A model generated the notes under the pieces. It was given only the letters and a program-made list of their open reading frames with translations. It had not been told where the DNA came from and did not search any database. Below, piece after piece: positions 15,624-23,952 of a DNA stretch of 44,752 nt. Position numbers and translations under genes: made by a program. Source of the DNA: an uncultured bacterium (lineage in GTDB: Bacteria; Planctomycetota; Phycisphaerae; Phycisphaerales; SM1A02); assembly GCA_903891095.1 (NCBI GenBank), contig CAITDI010000033.1, positions 1 through 44,752 of the forward strand, given 5' to 3'. Within the stretch, counting starts at the first letter, position 1, and each line of letters starts with the position of its first letter.

Positions 15624-16907
15624 ATGTCGAACGCATCACGACACGTCACGATCATCGGCGCCGGCATCGCTGGCCTCGCCGCCGCACGCACGCTTGCCGA
15701 CGCCGGCGCGACCGTCGAACTCATCGAGTCGAGCGACCGCATCGGCGGCCGCGTCGCGAGCGACACGGTCGGCGGCTTCACGCTCGACCGTGGGTTCCAG
15801 ATCTATCTCTCGGCGTATCCCGAGGGCAAGCGCTTTCTCGACCTCAAGTCGCTCGATCTCAAGCCGTTCATGCCGGGCGCGCTGGTGTGGAACGGCGCGC
15901 GTTCCGCGACCATCGCGCATCCGATGCGCGAGCCGCTCGCGGCGATCGCCGGCGTCGTGCGCGGAGTCGTGCCGCCGTCCGACGCGCTGCGCATGATTCC
16001 CTTCGCGAGCGCGGCGTTGCGCGGACCAGCCGATGCGCCGGGCGCCTCGCGCGGTTCGTCGTTGGAGCGTCTCCGCGGCGCGGGCATCTCCGACCGCACG
16101 ATCGACGGCTTCTTCCGCAGCTTCTTCGGCGGCGTGTTCTTCGACCGCACGCTTGCGACCGACGCGAGCCGATTGGACTTCCTGCTGCGCATGTTTGCCG
16201 AGGGTTTCGCGTGCGTTCCCGCGCGCGGCATGGGTGAGATTCCCGCGGCGATGCTGCGCGCCATGCCCGCAGGCCGCGTGCGCGTGCGCCTCAACACCGC
16301 GGCCGACGCGATCGACGGCACGCGCGTCACGCTCGCGTCCGGCGAACGGCTCGACGCCGACGCCGTGATCGTCGCGACCGACGCGCACGCGCTGCGGCGA
16401 TTTGTGCGCGATTTGCCCGAGATTCCGTGGTGCAGCACGCTGTCGGCTTGGTTCGCCACGCCCGATGCCTCGCTGCTTTCGCCGTGGCTCGTGCTCAACG
16501 GTACAGGGCGCGGCGGCGATGCCATCGGCTCGTTCAACCACGGCGCCGCGATGAGCTCGATCGCGCCGAGCTATTGCGCTGGCGCCGCTGGCCGCGGCCT
16601 CTTCGTCGCGAACACGACGTCGCTCCCCGCGAATCCCGACACCGCCGCCGATACCGCGGAGGACATGCACCGCACGCTGCGCGAGATCCTCGGCGCCGCC
16701 GCGACCGACGGCTGGGAGCTCCTGGCCACGCAGCGCATCCCGCACGCGATCCCGCGCCAGTGGACCGCCGACATCGCCGCGCGCCTTCCTGCGCAGCTCG
16801 GCGCGCGCGCGTTGGTCGCCGGCGACCACCTCGAGGATTCCTCGATCAACGGCGCGATGCGCTCGGGCCGCAAGGCCGCCGAATCGTGCCTCGCCGCGAT
16901 CGGCTGA
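15624..16907 (+). CDS. FAD-dependent oxidoreductase, amine oxidase/protoporphyrinogen oxidase-like
   Basis: The 427-residue protein starts with a Rossmann dinucleotide loop (IIGAGIAGLAAARTLADAG, GxGxxG at 12-17), the Glu that binds FAD ribose near residue 35, and RIGGRVASDTVGGFTLDRG, typical of flavin-containing amine oxidases, protoporphyrinogen oxidases and phytoene desaturase relatives. A VIVATDAHALRR segment lies near 250 and an ARALVAGDHLEDSSINGAM segment near the C-terminus, the usual closing FAD-binding motif. No signal or membrane segment is clear. The substrate cannot be told. It follows the VanZ-like gene by 19 bp. A TAGCAT sequence 16 nt upstream is a possible promoter element. Confidence 0.87.
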   Translation: MSNASRHVTIIGAGIAGLAAARTLADAGATVELIESSDRIGGRVASDTVGGFTLDRGFQIYLSAYPEGKRFLDLKSLDLKPFMPGALVWNGARSATIAHPMREPLAAIAGVVRGVVPPSDALRMIPFASAALRGPADAPGASRGSSLERLRGAGISDRTIDGFFRSFFGGVFFDRTLATDASRLDFLLRMFAEGFACVPARGMGEIPAAMLRAMPAGRVRVRLNTAADAIDGTRVTLASGERLDADAVIVATDAHALRRFVRDLPEIPWCSTLSAWFATPDASLLSPWLVLNGTGRGGDAIGSFNHGAAMSSIAPSYCAGAAGRGLFVANTTSLPANPDTAADTAEDMHRTLREILGAAATDGWELLATQRIPHAIPRQWTADIAARLPAQLGARALVAGDHLEDSSINGAMRSGRKAAESCLAAIG

Positions 16908-16919
16908 ACGCGGCTTCGC

Positions 16920-16925
16920 TATCCT
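16920..16925 (+). promoter_or_regulatory. TATCCT -10-like box, 6 nt before a lipoprotein gene
   Basis: TATCCT is followed by GCGCCG and the ATG at 16932, matching the spacing seen before five other genes, and lacks a Shine-Dalgarno. Confidence 0.45.
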
Positions 16926-16931
16926 GCGCCG

Positions 16932-17351
16932 ATGCCTTCCGCCCGGCCATTCGCAACCATGCTCTCGCTCACGACGCTTCTGCCGGCGTCGCTCCTGCTG
17001 GCGTCACTCTGCGGCTGCTCGCGCGCAACGATGCTGCTCGAGAGCGACGTGCCGCTTCCGAACGGCATGAGCACGATCCGCAGCTCCGACATTCGCCGCA
17101 CCGACGGCACGGTGAGCGGCGGCAAGTTCCTGCTCGCTGGCGACGTCAACGACGCGCACGACGCGATCACCGAGACCGCCGAGATCTACCGCGACAACGG
17201 CTGGACGATCGTCCGCGCAAGCGGGGGACTCGACCTCGCGACGGGCGTGTTCCGCAAGGACGACCGCATCGCCGAGATCACGCTGCGCCGCCGCGCGCTC
17301 ACGCCGGAGATGTCGACGGGCATGCTCGAGGTCAAGTCAGCCGGCAAGTAG
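16932..17351 (+). CDS. Hypothetical lipoprotein
   Basis: The 139-residue product has a hydrophobic N-terminus (MLSLTTLLPASLLLASLCGC) ending in a lipobox-like LCGC, so it is probably lipidated at that cysteine near residue 29. The remaining ~110 residues seem to form a single small domain (LLAGDVNDAHDAITETAEIYRDNGW, IVRASGGLDLATGVFRKDDRIAEITLRRR) with no family I recognise. The ATG at 16932 is favoured by the TATCCT box; the ATG at 16959 would also give a lipoprotein signal. It lies between the flavoenzyme and murJ on the same strand. Confidence 0.7.
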   Translation: MPSARPFATMLSLTTLLPASLLLASLCGCSRATMLLESDVPLPNGMSTIRSSDIRRTDGTVSGGKFLLAGDVNDAHDAITETAEIYRDNGWTIVRASGGLDLATGVFRKDDRIAEITLRRRALTPEMSTGMLEVKSAGK

Positions 17352-17423
17352 CCGCGAACACGCGACCGCGACCACGCGACCGCGACAAGGAAGCACGACC
17401 GTACGCCGCAGGAACGGATTCCG

Positions 17424-19088
17424 ATGGCCGAGAGATTCGAACAACACGCGCGCACGCTCAGCATCCTGACGCTCATCAGCCGCATCACCGGCCTGGTGCG
17501 TGACGCCGCGCTCGCGAGCGTGTTCGGCATCAGCCCGTTCACCGACGCGTTCAACTTCGCGTTCCAGATCCCGAACCTCTTCCGCAGGCTGTTCGGCGAA
17601 GGCGCGATCTCCGCGGCGTTCATTCCGCGCTACACCGAACTCGTGCGCGACGATCCCGAGGCGGCGCGCCGCTATTCGGGCCTCTTGCTCGGCGCGCTCG
17701 CCGTGTTCCTGTGGTCGATCGTGATCCTCGGCGAAATCGTCATCTTCATGCTGTGGAAGGACGCGCCCGAGATCCGCTTCACCGTTGGTCCGTCGATGCA
17801 TGTCGGCGGCGTGCTGCTGCCGACGATGGGCGTGCACTACGCGCGCCTCGCGTACGAGCTTGCCGCCGTGATGCTGCCGTACATGCCGATGGTCTGCCTC
17901 GTCGCCGTCGGCGGCGCGGCGCTGCAGACGCACGGGCGATTCGGCCCGACCGCGGGCAGCCCGATCATCCTCAACATCCTCATGATCGCGGCGATTCTCG
18001 GCTTGCTGCCGTTTGCGCTGCGCGGTTCGATCGACGCCGAGACGCACCTGCGCGCGGTCTCGGCCGCGGTCGTGATCGCAGGAATCCTGCAGATGCTGTG
18101 GACCTACGTTGCGCTTCGCCGCATCAAGCCGGTCTTTGCGCCGCGCGATCCCGCCGCGTGGGCATCGATGCGCGCGACCCTGCGCGGCGCGGGCCCGATG
18201 ATGCTCGGTCTCGGCGTGCTGCAGATCAACATCCTCGTCGACGGCTTCATCGCCAGCTGGCCGAGCGTGTTCGGTCCGACGATCCTCGGCATGCAGTATC
18301 CGCTCGCGGAAGGCGCGATGACCACGGTCACCAACGCCGCGCGCATCTACGAGTTCCCGCTTGGCGTCTTCGGCATCTCGATCGCGACGGCGATCTTTCC
18401 GCTGCTTTCGCGGCAGAACAACGACCTTCCCGCGTTCGCCGCCACCGTGCGCCGCGGGCTGCGGCAGACGGTGTTCATCGGACTTCCCGCGAGCGTCGGG
18501 CTCATCCTCGTCGCGCGCGAGGCGGTCGGCGTGCTCTTCCAGCGCGGCGAGTTCAGCGCCGACGACACCGCGCGCGTCGCGTGGGTGCTGGTCGGATTCG
18601 CGCCCGCGATCTGGGCGTACCAGTCGATCCACATCCTCACGCGCGCCTTCTACGCGCTCAAGAAGCCGATGAAGCCCGTGGCCGTCGCGGTGTCGATGGT
18701 CGCGCTCAACTTCCTGCTCAACATCACGCTGATCTTCACGCCGCTGCGCGAGGCGGGCCTCGCGTGGTCGACCGCGATCTGCGCGATGCTGCAGGCGGCG
18801 ATCCTCGCGCGCGTCCTCGCGAAGGAAGTCCCGAACATCGTCGACCGCGAGGTCTTCGCGAGCTGCGCGCGCTCCGCGATCGCGGTGGCGGTCATGGGCG
18901 CGGCGCTGCTTGCGGTCGGATTCGCGCTCCCGCGCGGCCACGGAACGGGCGGAATGCTCGTCGCGCTCGTCGCGAAGATCGTGGTGGGAGCAGGGGTTTA
19001 CGTGCTGGTCGCGCGGTTCATGCGCATGCCGGAACTCCCGTGGGCTCTCGGTCGCCGCGCGCCTGGCGATCCGCCGGCCGGCAGCTGA
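17424..19088 (+). CDS. murJ: MurJ/MviN lipid II flippase
   Basis: MurJ moves undecaprenyl-linked peptidoglycan precursor (lipid II) across the cytoplasmic membrane. The 554-residue product opens with the family's SILTLISRITGLVRDAALASVFG segment, followed by FTDAFNFAFQIPNLFRRLFGEGAISAAFIP, and has about fourteen membrane helices. Later segments such as YEFPLGVFGISIATAIFPLLS and ILTRAFYALKKPMKPV are also typical. Length is normal. A weak AGGA lies about 10 nt before the ATG at 17424. The gene is followed 113 bp later by a large coiled-coil membrane protein, which makes a link to envelope synthesis plausible. Confidence 0.93.
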   Translation: MAERFEQHARTLSILTLISRITGLVRDAALASVFGISPFTDAFNFAFQIPNLFRRLFGEGAISAAFIPRYTELVRDDPEAARRYSGLLLGALAVFLWSIVILGEIVIFMLWKDAPEIRFTVGPSMHVGGVLLPTMGVHYARLAYELAAVMLPYMPMVCLVAVGGAALQTHGRFGPTAGSPIILNILMIAAILGLLPFALRGSIDAETHLRAVSAAVVIAGILQMLWTYVALRRIKPVFAPRDPAAWASMRATLRGAGPMMLGLGVLQINILVDGFIASWPSVFGPTILGMQYPLAEGAMTTVTNAARIYEFPLGVFGISIATAIFPLLSRQNNDLPAFAATVRRGLRQTVFIGLPASVGLILVAREAVGVLFQRGEFSADDTARVAWVLVGFAPAIWAYQSIHILTRAFYALKKPMKPVAVAVSMVALNFLLNITLIFTPLREAGLAWSTAICAMLQAAILARVLAKEVPNIVDREVFASCARSAIAVAVMGAALLAVGFALPRGHGTGGMLVALVAKIVVGAGVYVLVARFMRMPELPWALGRRAPGDPPAGS

Positions 19089-19201
19089 CCGGTCCGCCGA
19101 TATCGGATCAGCCCGCGCATTCGGCAGGTCCCGAATCTCCAACTGTCCTTCAGCAGCGCCGAAATTGCGTCGATCCCTGCGACAGGAGGCGTTTCGTCCA
19201 A

Positions 19202-21739
19202 ATGCTGGGGACTTCATCATCCAACTCGTCTGCGCTCAACTCGGGCGACACTCTTGCACTTCTCGCCGAGGTTGAGCGTTCGCTCGCCAAGCTGCGCCAG
19301 AGCGCCGGCGACGACGCATCGCGCGCTGAAGAGGCCGCACGCCTCGACCGCGAGCTGAAGTCGCTCGAGGATGAGCGCGCTCGCCTGCTCGAGCGCCAGG
19401 TCGTGCTCGAGTCGCAGGTCGCGACCGCACGCGCGTCGGCGGTGTCCGCCGAGACGAACCTCGCAGCATCCCGCGCCTCCGAGTCGAAGCTCGGCGCCGA
19501 ACTCGCCGATTCGCGCAAGCAGGCGCAGTCCCTCGCCGGCGAGACGCAGAAACTCAAGTCCGACATGAAGGCGCAGTTCGCGGAGTTCTCCGCGCGCAGC
19601 GCCAAGCTCGAGTCGTCGCTCGCCACCGCGCAGCAGGCATCGAGCAAGCTCGAGTCGCAGCTCGCGGAGGCGCGCAAGGCCGCGACAGACCTCGAGCAGC
19701 AGCTCGCCGAGTCGCGCACGAACAACGCCAAGTTCGAGTCGCAGCTGGCTGAGGCGCGGAAGGCGCTCGAAGCATCGCGCAGCGAACTCACGGCCTCGCG
19801 CAGCGAAACCAAGGCCGCGCGCAGCGAACTCACGACCTCCCGCAGCGAAACCACGGCCGCGCGCAGCGAGGCAACCAACGCCCGCAACGAGAGCACCCGC
19901 CTTCAGTCCGAACTCGCGCGCTCGATCGAAGCCGCGAACGCAGCCCGCGCGAAGTTCCAGTCCGAGCTCGCCGAAGCCGAGGCGTTCAACAACGAATTCG
20001 CGACCGAGCTGAACAGCTCGAAGGCCGCCGCGCAGAAGCTCGAGTCCGAGCTCGCCGCCGCCAAGCAGGCGTCGAAGCAGCTCGAGTCCGATCTCTCGAC
20101 CGCGCTGGCTTCGGCCAAGAGCGCTTCGTCGCGCCTCGAGAAGGAACTCTCCGACGCGAAGGCCGCCGCCGCCAAGGCGACGCAGCAGTTCAACCACGAT
20201 CTCGCCGAGGCGCGCACCGGCGCGTCGTCGAGCAGCGCCGATCTCGCCGCGGCACGCAAGGCCATCGCCACGCTCGAGGGCGAGCTCGCGACCGCGCGCA
20301 AGACCGTGACCGAGATGCGCGCCCAGCTCGACGCTGCGCGTACCGCGACCGAGTCGCTGCAGAAGTCGCTCGCCAAGGCCGAATCCGACAAGCGCGAATC
20401 CGACGAGCTCGCTCGTCTCGCGACCGACGAGTGCACGCGCATCGAGCGCGAGGCCGATGCGGCGCGCACGTCGCTCAAGTCCCAGCTCGAGACCGCGCAC
20501 GCGCGCGCCCTCGATTCGCAGGCCGTTTCCGCACGCGCGGCGCTCGACGCCGAGCGCGGCCGCATCGCCGTCGTCGAGCGCGAGCGCGATGCGCTCCGCA
20601 CGCAGTGCGACGCCGCGGGCAAGCGCCTCCAGTCGCTCACCGAGCTCGCCGACAAGCAGGCCTCGCAGATGCTCGAGCTCGAGCAGACGCTCGAGTCGAC
20701 GCGCGCGGCGCTCACCGCCGCGCAGTCGAACACCTCGACGCACAGCGCGCTCGAGATCGACGCGCTCGCCGACGCGCGCATCGCCGAGCTCATCCAGCCC
20801 AAGCTCGCGCAGCTCTCGCAGGTCGCGTCGTTCCTCAAGACCCGCCGCGAGCGTCTCAACGCGCTTCGCCTTGGGCTCAAGCGCAAGGCACGCGCGCTGC
20901 GCGAGACCGAGCTCAAGCTCAAGTCGGCCGCCGCTGCCGCCGGCACAACGGCCATCCTGCCCGCAAGCAGCGTCCCGTCGCCCGAAATCGAAGCGCAGCG
21001 CGAGGAACTCGCACGCGAGCGCAAGGAGATCGTCGAGCTTCGCGAGATGCTCGCGCACAGCGAGGCGTCCGTCGCACGACGCGCCGCAGGCACGCGCTTC
21101 ATCACCGCGGCGTCGCTCGTCGCAGCGATGCTCGCGCTCGGCTCGGTGTGCGCCTGGCATCTCTCGGGCGCGCTCGGTCCCAAGACCGTCGTCGCGACCT
21201 GCGAACTGCAGGCGACCACTCGCGCGGTTGAAGGCAAGTCCGACGGCAACGCCGAGGCCGCGCCGATCGCCGCATGGCTCGGCGAGGCGATCAAGGATCC
21301 CGCGTTCGCGGGCATGGTCTCGTCGCGCATCGCCGAGCGTGGCCGTTCGCACGCCGAGAGCGACGCGATGGTCAAGGACATCGGCGACCGTCTCGAGATC
21401 CACTCCGAGGACTCCACGCTCCGTCTCGCGCTGCGCGGCGAGGGCGACGCCAACACGCAGGTCACGCTGGACTCGGTCGCGTCTTCCGCGATCGCGACCT
21501 TCAAGGCGATGCCCGTGCGCCGCACCGACATGCTCCGCATCGGCATCGCCAACGCGCAGCAGGACGTCGGCCGCACGGTCTTCTCGACGGTCGTGCCCGT
21601 GCCCGATCCTCAGCAGCTCACGCGCGCTGGCGCGTTGCTCGCCACGATGGTGCTCGTCGCCGGCGGCCTGGTCGCGATCCTCATGGTCATGATGCGCCAC
21701 GCGCCCAAGCACGCCGATCCTGCGCTCGCCGCCGACTGA
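19202..21739 (+). CDS. Large coiled-coil membrane protein with Wzz-like C-terminal module
   Basis: The 845-residue protein is almost entirely heptad-rich coiled coil from about residue 15 to 620, including short tandem units around 195-225 (ELTASRSETKAARS type). A first membrane helix lies near 632-656 (FITAASLVAAMLALGSVCAW), followed by a ~150-residue loop and a second helix near 809-831 (ALLATMVLVAGGLVAILM) just after a Pro-rich VPVPDPQQL segment. TM, alpha/beta periplasmic loop, Pro-rich TM is the topology of Wzz/polysaccharide copolymerase proteins, so the loop is probably outside the membrane and the coiled coil inside the cell. This is inference from topology and pattern, not a confident family call. 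An AGGAGG lies 12 nt before the ATG. Confidence 0.7.
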   Translation: MLGTSSSNSSALNSGDTLALLAEVERSLAKLRQSAGDDASRAEEAARLDRELKSLEDERARLLERQVVLESQVATARASAVSAETNLAASRASESKLGAELADSRKQAQSLAGETQKLKSDMKAQFAEFSARSAKLESSLATAQQASSKLESQLAEARKAATDLEQQLAESRTNNAKFESQLAEARKALEASRSELTASRSETKAARSELTTSRSETTAARSEATNARNESTRLQSELARSIEAANAARAKFQSELAEAEAFNNEFATELNSSKAAAQKLESELAAAKQASKQLESDLSTALASAKSASSRLEKELSDAKAAAAKATQQFNHDLAEARTGASSSSADLAAARKAIATLEGELATARKTVTEMRAQLDAARTATESLQKSLAKAESDKRESDELARLATDECTRIEREADAARTSLKSQLETAHARALDSQAVSARAALDAERGRIAVVERERDALRTQCDAAGKRLQSLTELADKQASQMLELEQTLESTRAALTAAQSNTSTHSALEIDALADARIAELIQPKLAQLSQVASFLKTRRERLNALRLGLKRKARALRETELKLKSAAAAAGTTAILPASSVPSPEIEAQREELARERKEIVELREMLAHSEASVARRAAGTRFITAASLVAAMLALGSVCAWHLSGALGPKTVVATCELQATTRAVEGKSDGNAEAAPIAAWLGEAIKDPAFAGMVSSRIAERGRSHAESDAMVKDIGDRLEIHSEDSTLRLALRGEGDANTQVTLDSVASSAIATFKAMPVRRTDMLRIGIANAQQDVGRTVFSTVVPVPDPQQLTRAGALLATMVLVAGGLVAILMVMMRHAPKHADPALAAD

Positions 21740-22042
21740 TCGCGTCATTTATCGCCGCAGCAGGCGCAGCATTCGCACCAACCGCGATTTCGCGGACGAA
21801 TCCGCATGACTGCCCCAAGTCGACCAGGTACCGCGCCGATCCATCACCTACGCAGGTGCCACGGAACGGCACCGGAAAGGGAAGCCATCGTGCATGGATT
21901 CGCTCGACTGAGGCTCGTAGGGACAACGCCAATCGACGGCATTGAAGAGTGCCCGAAGGACGACTTCCCGAAGCCGCTTCCCTTTCCCACATGCGTTCGC
22001 AACCTGCCGCGCGGTGGCCACGGCCACCCCGCGCTCGACGCG
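21740..22042. other. Intergenic stretch without a clear gene
   Basis: Frames here have poor GC bias at third positions. Small inverted repeats occur (CACCT/AGGTG at about 21847-21860 and GGTGCC/GGCACC just after), which could belong to an RNA leader of the small frame at 22043, but I cannot match a known riboswitch. Confidence 0.4.
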
Positions 22043-22141
22043 ATGGATCACGTGGAGTTCTCGCTCGCCAAGCTGCGCGCCGCGCTCGACGCGGTCAACA
22101 ACGCCGCCGGCGAAGACGGCAACGGCCCACGCGCCGCCTGA
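22043..22141 (+). CDS. Small protein (32 aa) resembling the start of the coiled-coil protein
   Basis: The frame encodes MDHVEFSLAKLRAALDAVN and a Gly/Asn-rich end. Third codon positions are strongly GC, as in true genes here, and the terminator at 22162 follows directly. The segment VEFSLAKLR nearly repeats VERSLAKLR at the start of the coiled-coil protein, with 18 identical bases (TCGCTCGCCAAGCTGCGC). Coding bias extends upstream to about 21950, so the true start may be earlier, for example a GTG near 21890 after AAAGGGAAG. Function unknown; it could be a partial duplication or a small regulatory partner. Confidence 0.4.
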   Translation: MDHVEFSLAKLRAALDAVNNAAGEDGNGPRAA

Positions 22142-22161
22142 CCGCACGCAACCAACCGAAT

Positions 22162-22209
22162 CAAAACGACAGACGCCGTCCTTTGGGGGGACGGCGTCCG
22201 TTCGTTTTG
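22162..22209. terminator. Strong bidirectional hairpin terminator
   Basis: GACGCCGTCC (22172-22181) pairs perfectly with GGACGGCGTC (22189-22198), and outer arms CAAAACGA (22162-22169) and TCGTTTTG (22202-22209) extend the structure. The outer arms give a T-run on either strand, as expected between convergent transcription units: the coiled-coil/small-protein unit and the M16 operon. Confidence 0.85.
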
Positions 22210-22264
22210 TCGCGCGGTGAACGGTCGATCCCGCCATGGACTCGGGTGCCCTCAGGCCGCCGAG

Positions 22265-22366
22265 TCAGCTGACGTGGATCTCGGCACGACTCCGGCGGCG
22301 AAGCCTGAGGGTGAGCGCCAGGCCCCACACAAACCACATCGTCTCGGCAAACCCGCTCACCATCAT
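22265..22366 (-). CDS. Possible small membrane protein (33 aa)
   Basis: The minus-strand frame reads MMVSGFAETMWFVWGLALTL followed by an Arg cluster (RLRRRSRAEIHVS). A hydrophobic helix followed by RRR resembles a small single-pass protein or the leftover C-terminal anchor of a longer one. It lies downstream of the M16 gene, between the dispersed repeats and the terminator. No Shine-Dalgarno is evident. Low confidence. Confidence 0.25.
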   Translation of the reverse strand: MMVSGFAETMWFVWGLALTLRLRRRSRAEIHVS

Positions 22367-22371
22367 GCCCG

Positions 22372-22404
22372 CCAGAGGAAGCAGCCGCAGCTGCGACCGC
22401 TCAA
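22372..22404 (+). repeat. Dispersed 3'-end repeat, copy 2
   Basis: A 33-bp copy with the GCAGCCGCAGCTGCGACCGC core, ending CTCAA, downstream of the minus-strand M16 gene. It is separated by 5 nt from a second, shorter copy at 22410. Confidence 0.75.
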
Positions 22405-22409
22405 TCCAC

Positions 22410-22433
22410 GCAGCCGCAGCTGCGACCGCTCAA
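22410..22433 (+). repeat. Dispersed 3'-end repeat, copy 3 (partial), overlapping the M16 stop codon
   Basis: A 24-bp core copy whose TCAA end supplies the TGA stop (22430-22432 complement) of the non-catalytic M16 gene. Confidence 0.75.
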
Positions 22434-23914
22434 TTCTTCGCCGGCTGCATCGTCATCGGATCCCGCATCGGCAGGTGCTCCGCCTTGTCGTCGAAGAAGT
22501 CCGCCATCTTCGCGCGCTTCGTCGCGTCGCCCTGCGAGATCGGACCCCAGTCGCCCACGATGAAGATCGCCATCTCCTTCGGGTCGAGCATGCGCTTCGC
22601 GACGCGCTGCACGTCGGCGGCGCTGACCTTGGACACGTTGTCGCGGTAGGTCTGCCAGTACGAAGCATCGCGGCCCGTCCACTCGTCGCCCACGAAGATC
22701 CGCAGCATCGCGTCCTTCGACTCGAACGCGCGCGGGAAGGTCTCGATGAACGACTTCTTCGCGACCTCGAGCTCCTCGGGGCTCACTTCGGCGTCGCGCA
22801 TGCGCGTGAACTCGCCGTTGATGAGCTTGATCGCGAGCGCGACCGTCTCGTTCTTCGACTGGAAGCCCGCGCGGAACTCGCCCGGGTAGTACACGCCCGC
22901 GTCGAGCTTGCTGCCCGCGGAGTACGCGAGGCCTTCGTCCGAGCGCACGGTCTTCATGATGCGGCTGGTGAAGCCGCCGCCGCCGAGGATCTCGTTCATC
23001 ACGAGCGCGGCGAAGTAGTCGGGGTCGTCGCGCTGGAGCGAGCGGCGTCCGATGTAGACCTTGCCCTGCGGGATCTGCTTCTCGACGTGGTACACGCCGG
23101 GCTTGACCGCGACGGTCGGCGCCGGCGGGTCGGCCATGCGCTCGCCCTTCGGCCACGCGGCGAACGCCGCCTCGAGCTTGGCGAGCATGTCCTTGGGCTC
23201 GAAGTCGCCGCTCACCGAGACGATCACGTTGTTCGCGTTGAACACGCGCGACGCGAACGCCTTCATGTCGTCCTTGGTGATCGCGCGGATCGACGCCTCG
23301 GTCTCCATGCGCGCCTCGAAGTGGTTCTCGCCGTACATGGCGATGTTCCACTCGCGCGACAGGATCGGATCGGCGTCGTCGTTGCGCTGCTTCATCTGCT
23401 CGAGCGCGTCGTCGACGGCGATCTTCATCTTGCCCTCGTCAAAGCGCGGGCGGAGCAGCATGTCCATGAGCAGCTTGAGGCTCTCGTCGAAGTTCGACTT
23501 GAGGCAGTCGATCGACGCGCTCGACACCGTCTCGCGCGTGGCGATCTTGATGTCGGTCGCGAGGAAGTCGAGCTTCTCGTCGAGCTCGTTCGGCGCGAGG
23601 CCTTCGGTGCCGCCGGTGCGCAGCATCTCGGCGGTCATGCCCGAGAGGCCGACGCGGTCCGCGGGCTCGAGGTAGTCGCCGCCCTTGAAGGTCATCGTCA
23701 GGTCGACCAGCGGGAGCTCCTTGCTCGGCGCGAGGTAGACGACGATGCCGTTCGAAAGCACGTGGCGGTAGTCCGCGGCCTTCGGCGGGTTGAAGGTCAG
23801 CGGCTTGTACTTGATCTCTTCGGGGCGCTTGGGAAGCGTCTGGGCAGCGGCGGGGGCGGCTGCGATTCCAGCGACGGCGGCGGCAAGCGCGAGGATGGTG
23901 ATGGTGTTCTTCAT
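22430..23914 (-). CDS. M16 family peptidase-like protein, non-catalytic subunit
   Basis: The 494-residue product has a signal peptide (about 1-24, ILALAAAVAGIAAAPAAAQ) and two M16/pitrilysin-type halves. Where active members have HxxEH it reads VGLSGMTAEMLRTGG, so the zinc-binding residues are missing. It keeps the later features of the non-catalytic partner, including GGFTSRIMKTVRSDEGLAYS with the Arg/Tyr pair used to hold substrate. Bacterial M16B enzymes often work as heterodimers of one catalytic and one non-catalytic chain, and the catalytic gene lies immediately upstream in a 4-bp overlapping frame. Start 23914 is chosen (GGAG 9 nt upstream, clean signal) over 23956, which would add a non-signal extension. 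Predicted periplasmic. The stop codon lies inside a dispersed repeat. Confidence 0.88.
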   Translation of the reverse strand: MKNTITILALAAAVAGIAAAPAAAQTLPKRPEEIKYKPLTFNPPKAADYRHVLSNGIVVYLAPSKELPLVDLTMTFKGGDYLEPADRVGLSGMTAEMLRTGGTEGLAPNELDEKLDFLATDIKIATRETVSSASIDCLKSNFDESLKLLMDMLLRPRFDEGKMKIAVDDALEQMKQRNDDADPILSREWNIAMYGENHFEARMETEASIRAITKDDMKAFASRVFNANNVIVSVSGDFEPKDMLAKLEAAFAAWPKGERMADPPAPTVAVKPGVYHVEKQIPQGKVYIGRRSLQRDDPDYFAALVMNEILGGGGFTSRIMKTVRSDEGLAYSAGSKLDAGVYYPGEFRAGFQSKNETVALAIKLINGEFTRMRDAEVSPEELEVAKKSFIETFPRAFESKDAMLRIFVGDEWTGRDASYWQTYRDNVSKVSAADVQRVAKRMLDPKEMAIFIVGDWGPISQGDATKRAKMADFFDDKAEHLPMRDPMTMQPAKN

Positions 23915-23952
23915 GGGAGTGTTCTCCGTTCTCTTCTTCACGTGTTGCCGGG

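Noticed and set aside
17360-17390. Direct repeat ACGCGACCGCGAC before murJ.
   Set aside because: Only two imperfect copies of a low-complexity GC string; not enough to claim an operator.
21687-21992. Minus-strand frame of 101 aa in the gap after the coiled-coil gene.
   Set aside because: It overlaps the end of the coiled-coil gene, has atypical composition and no recognisable motif.
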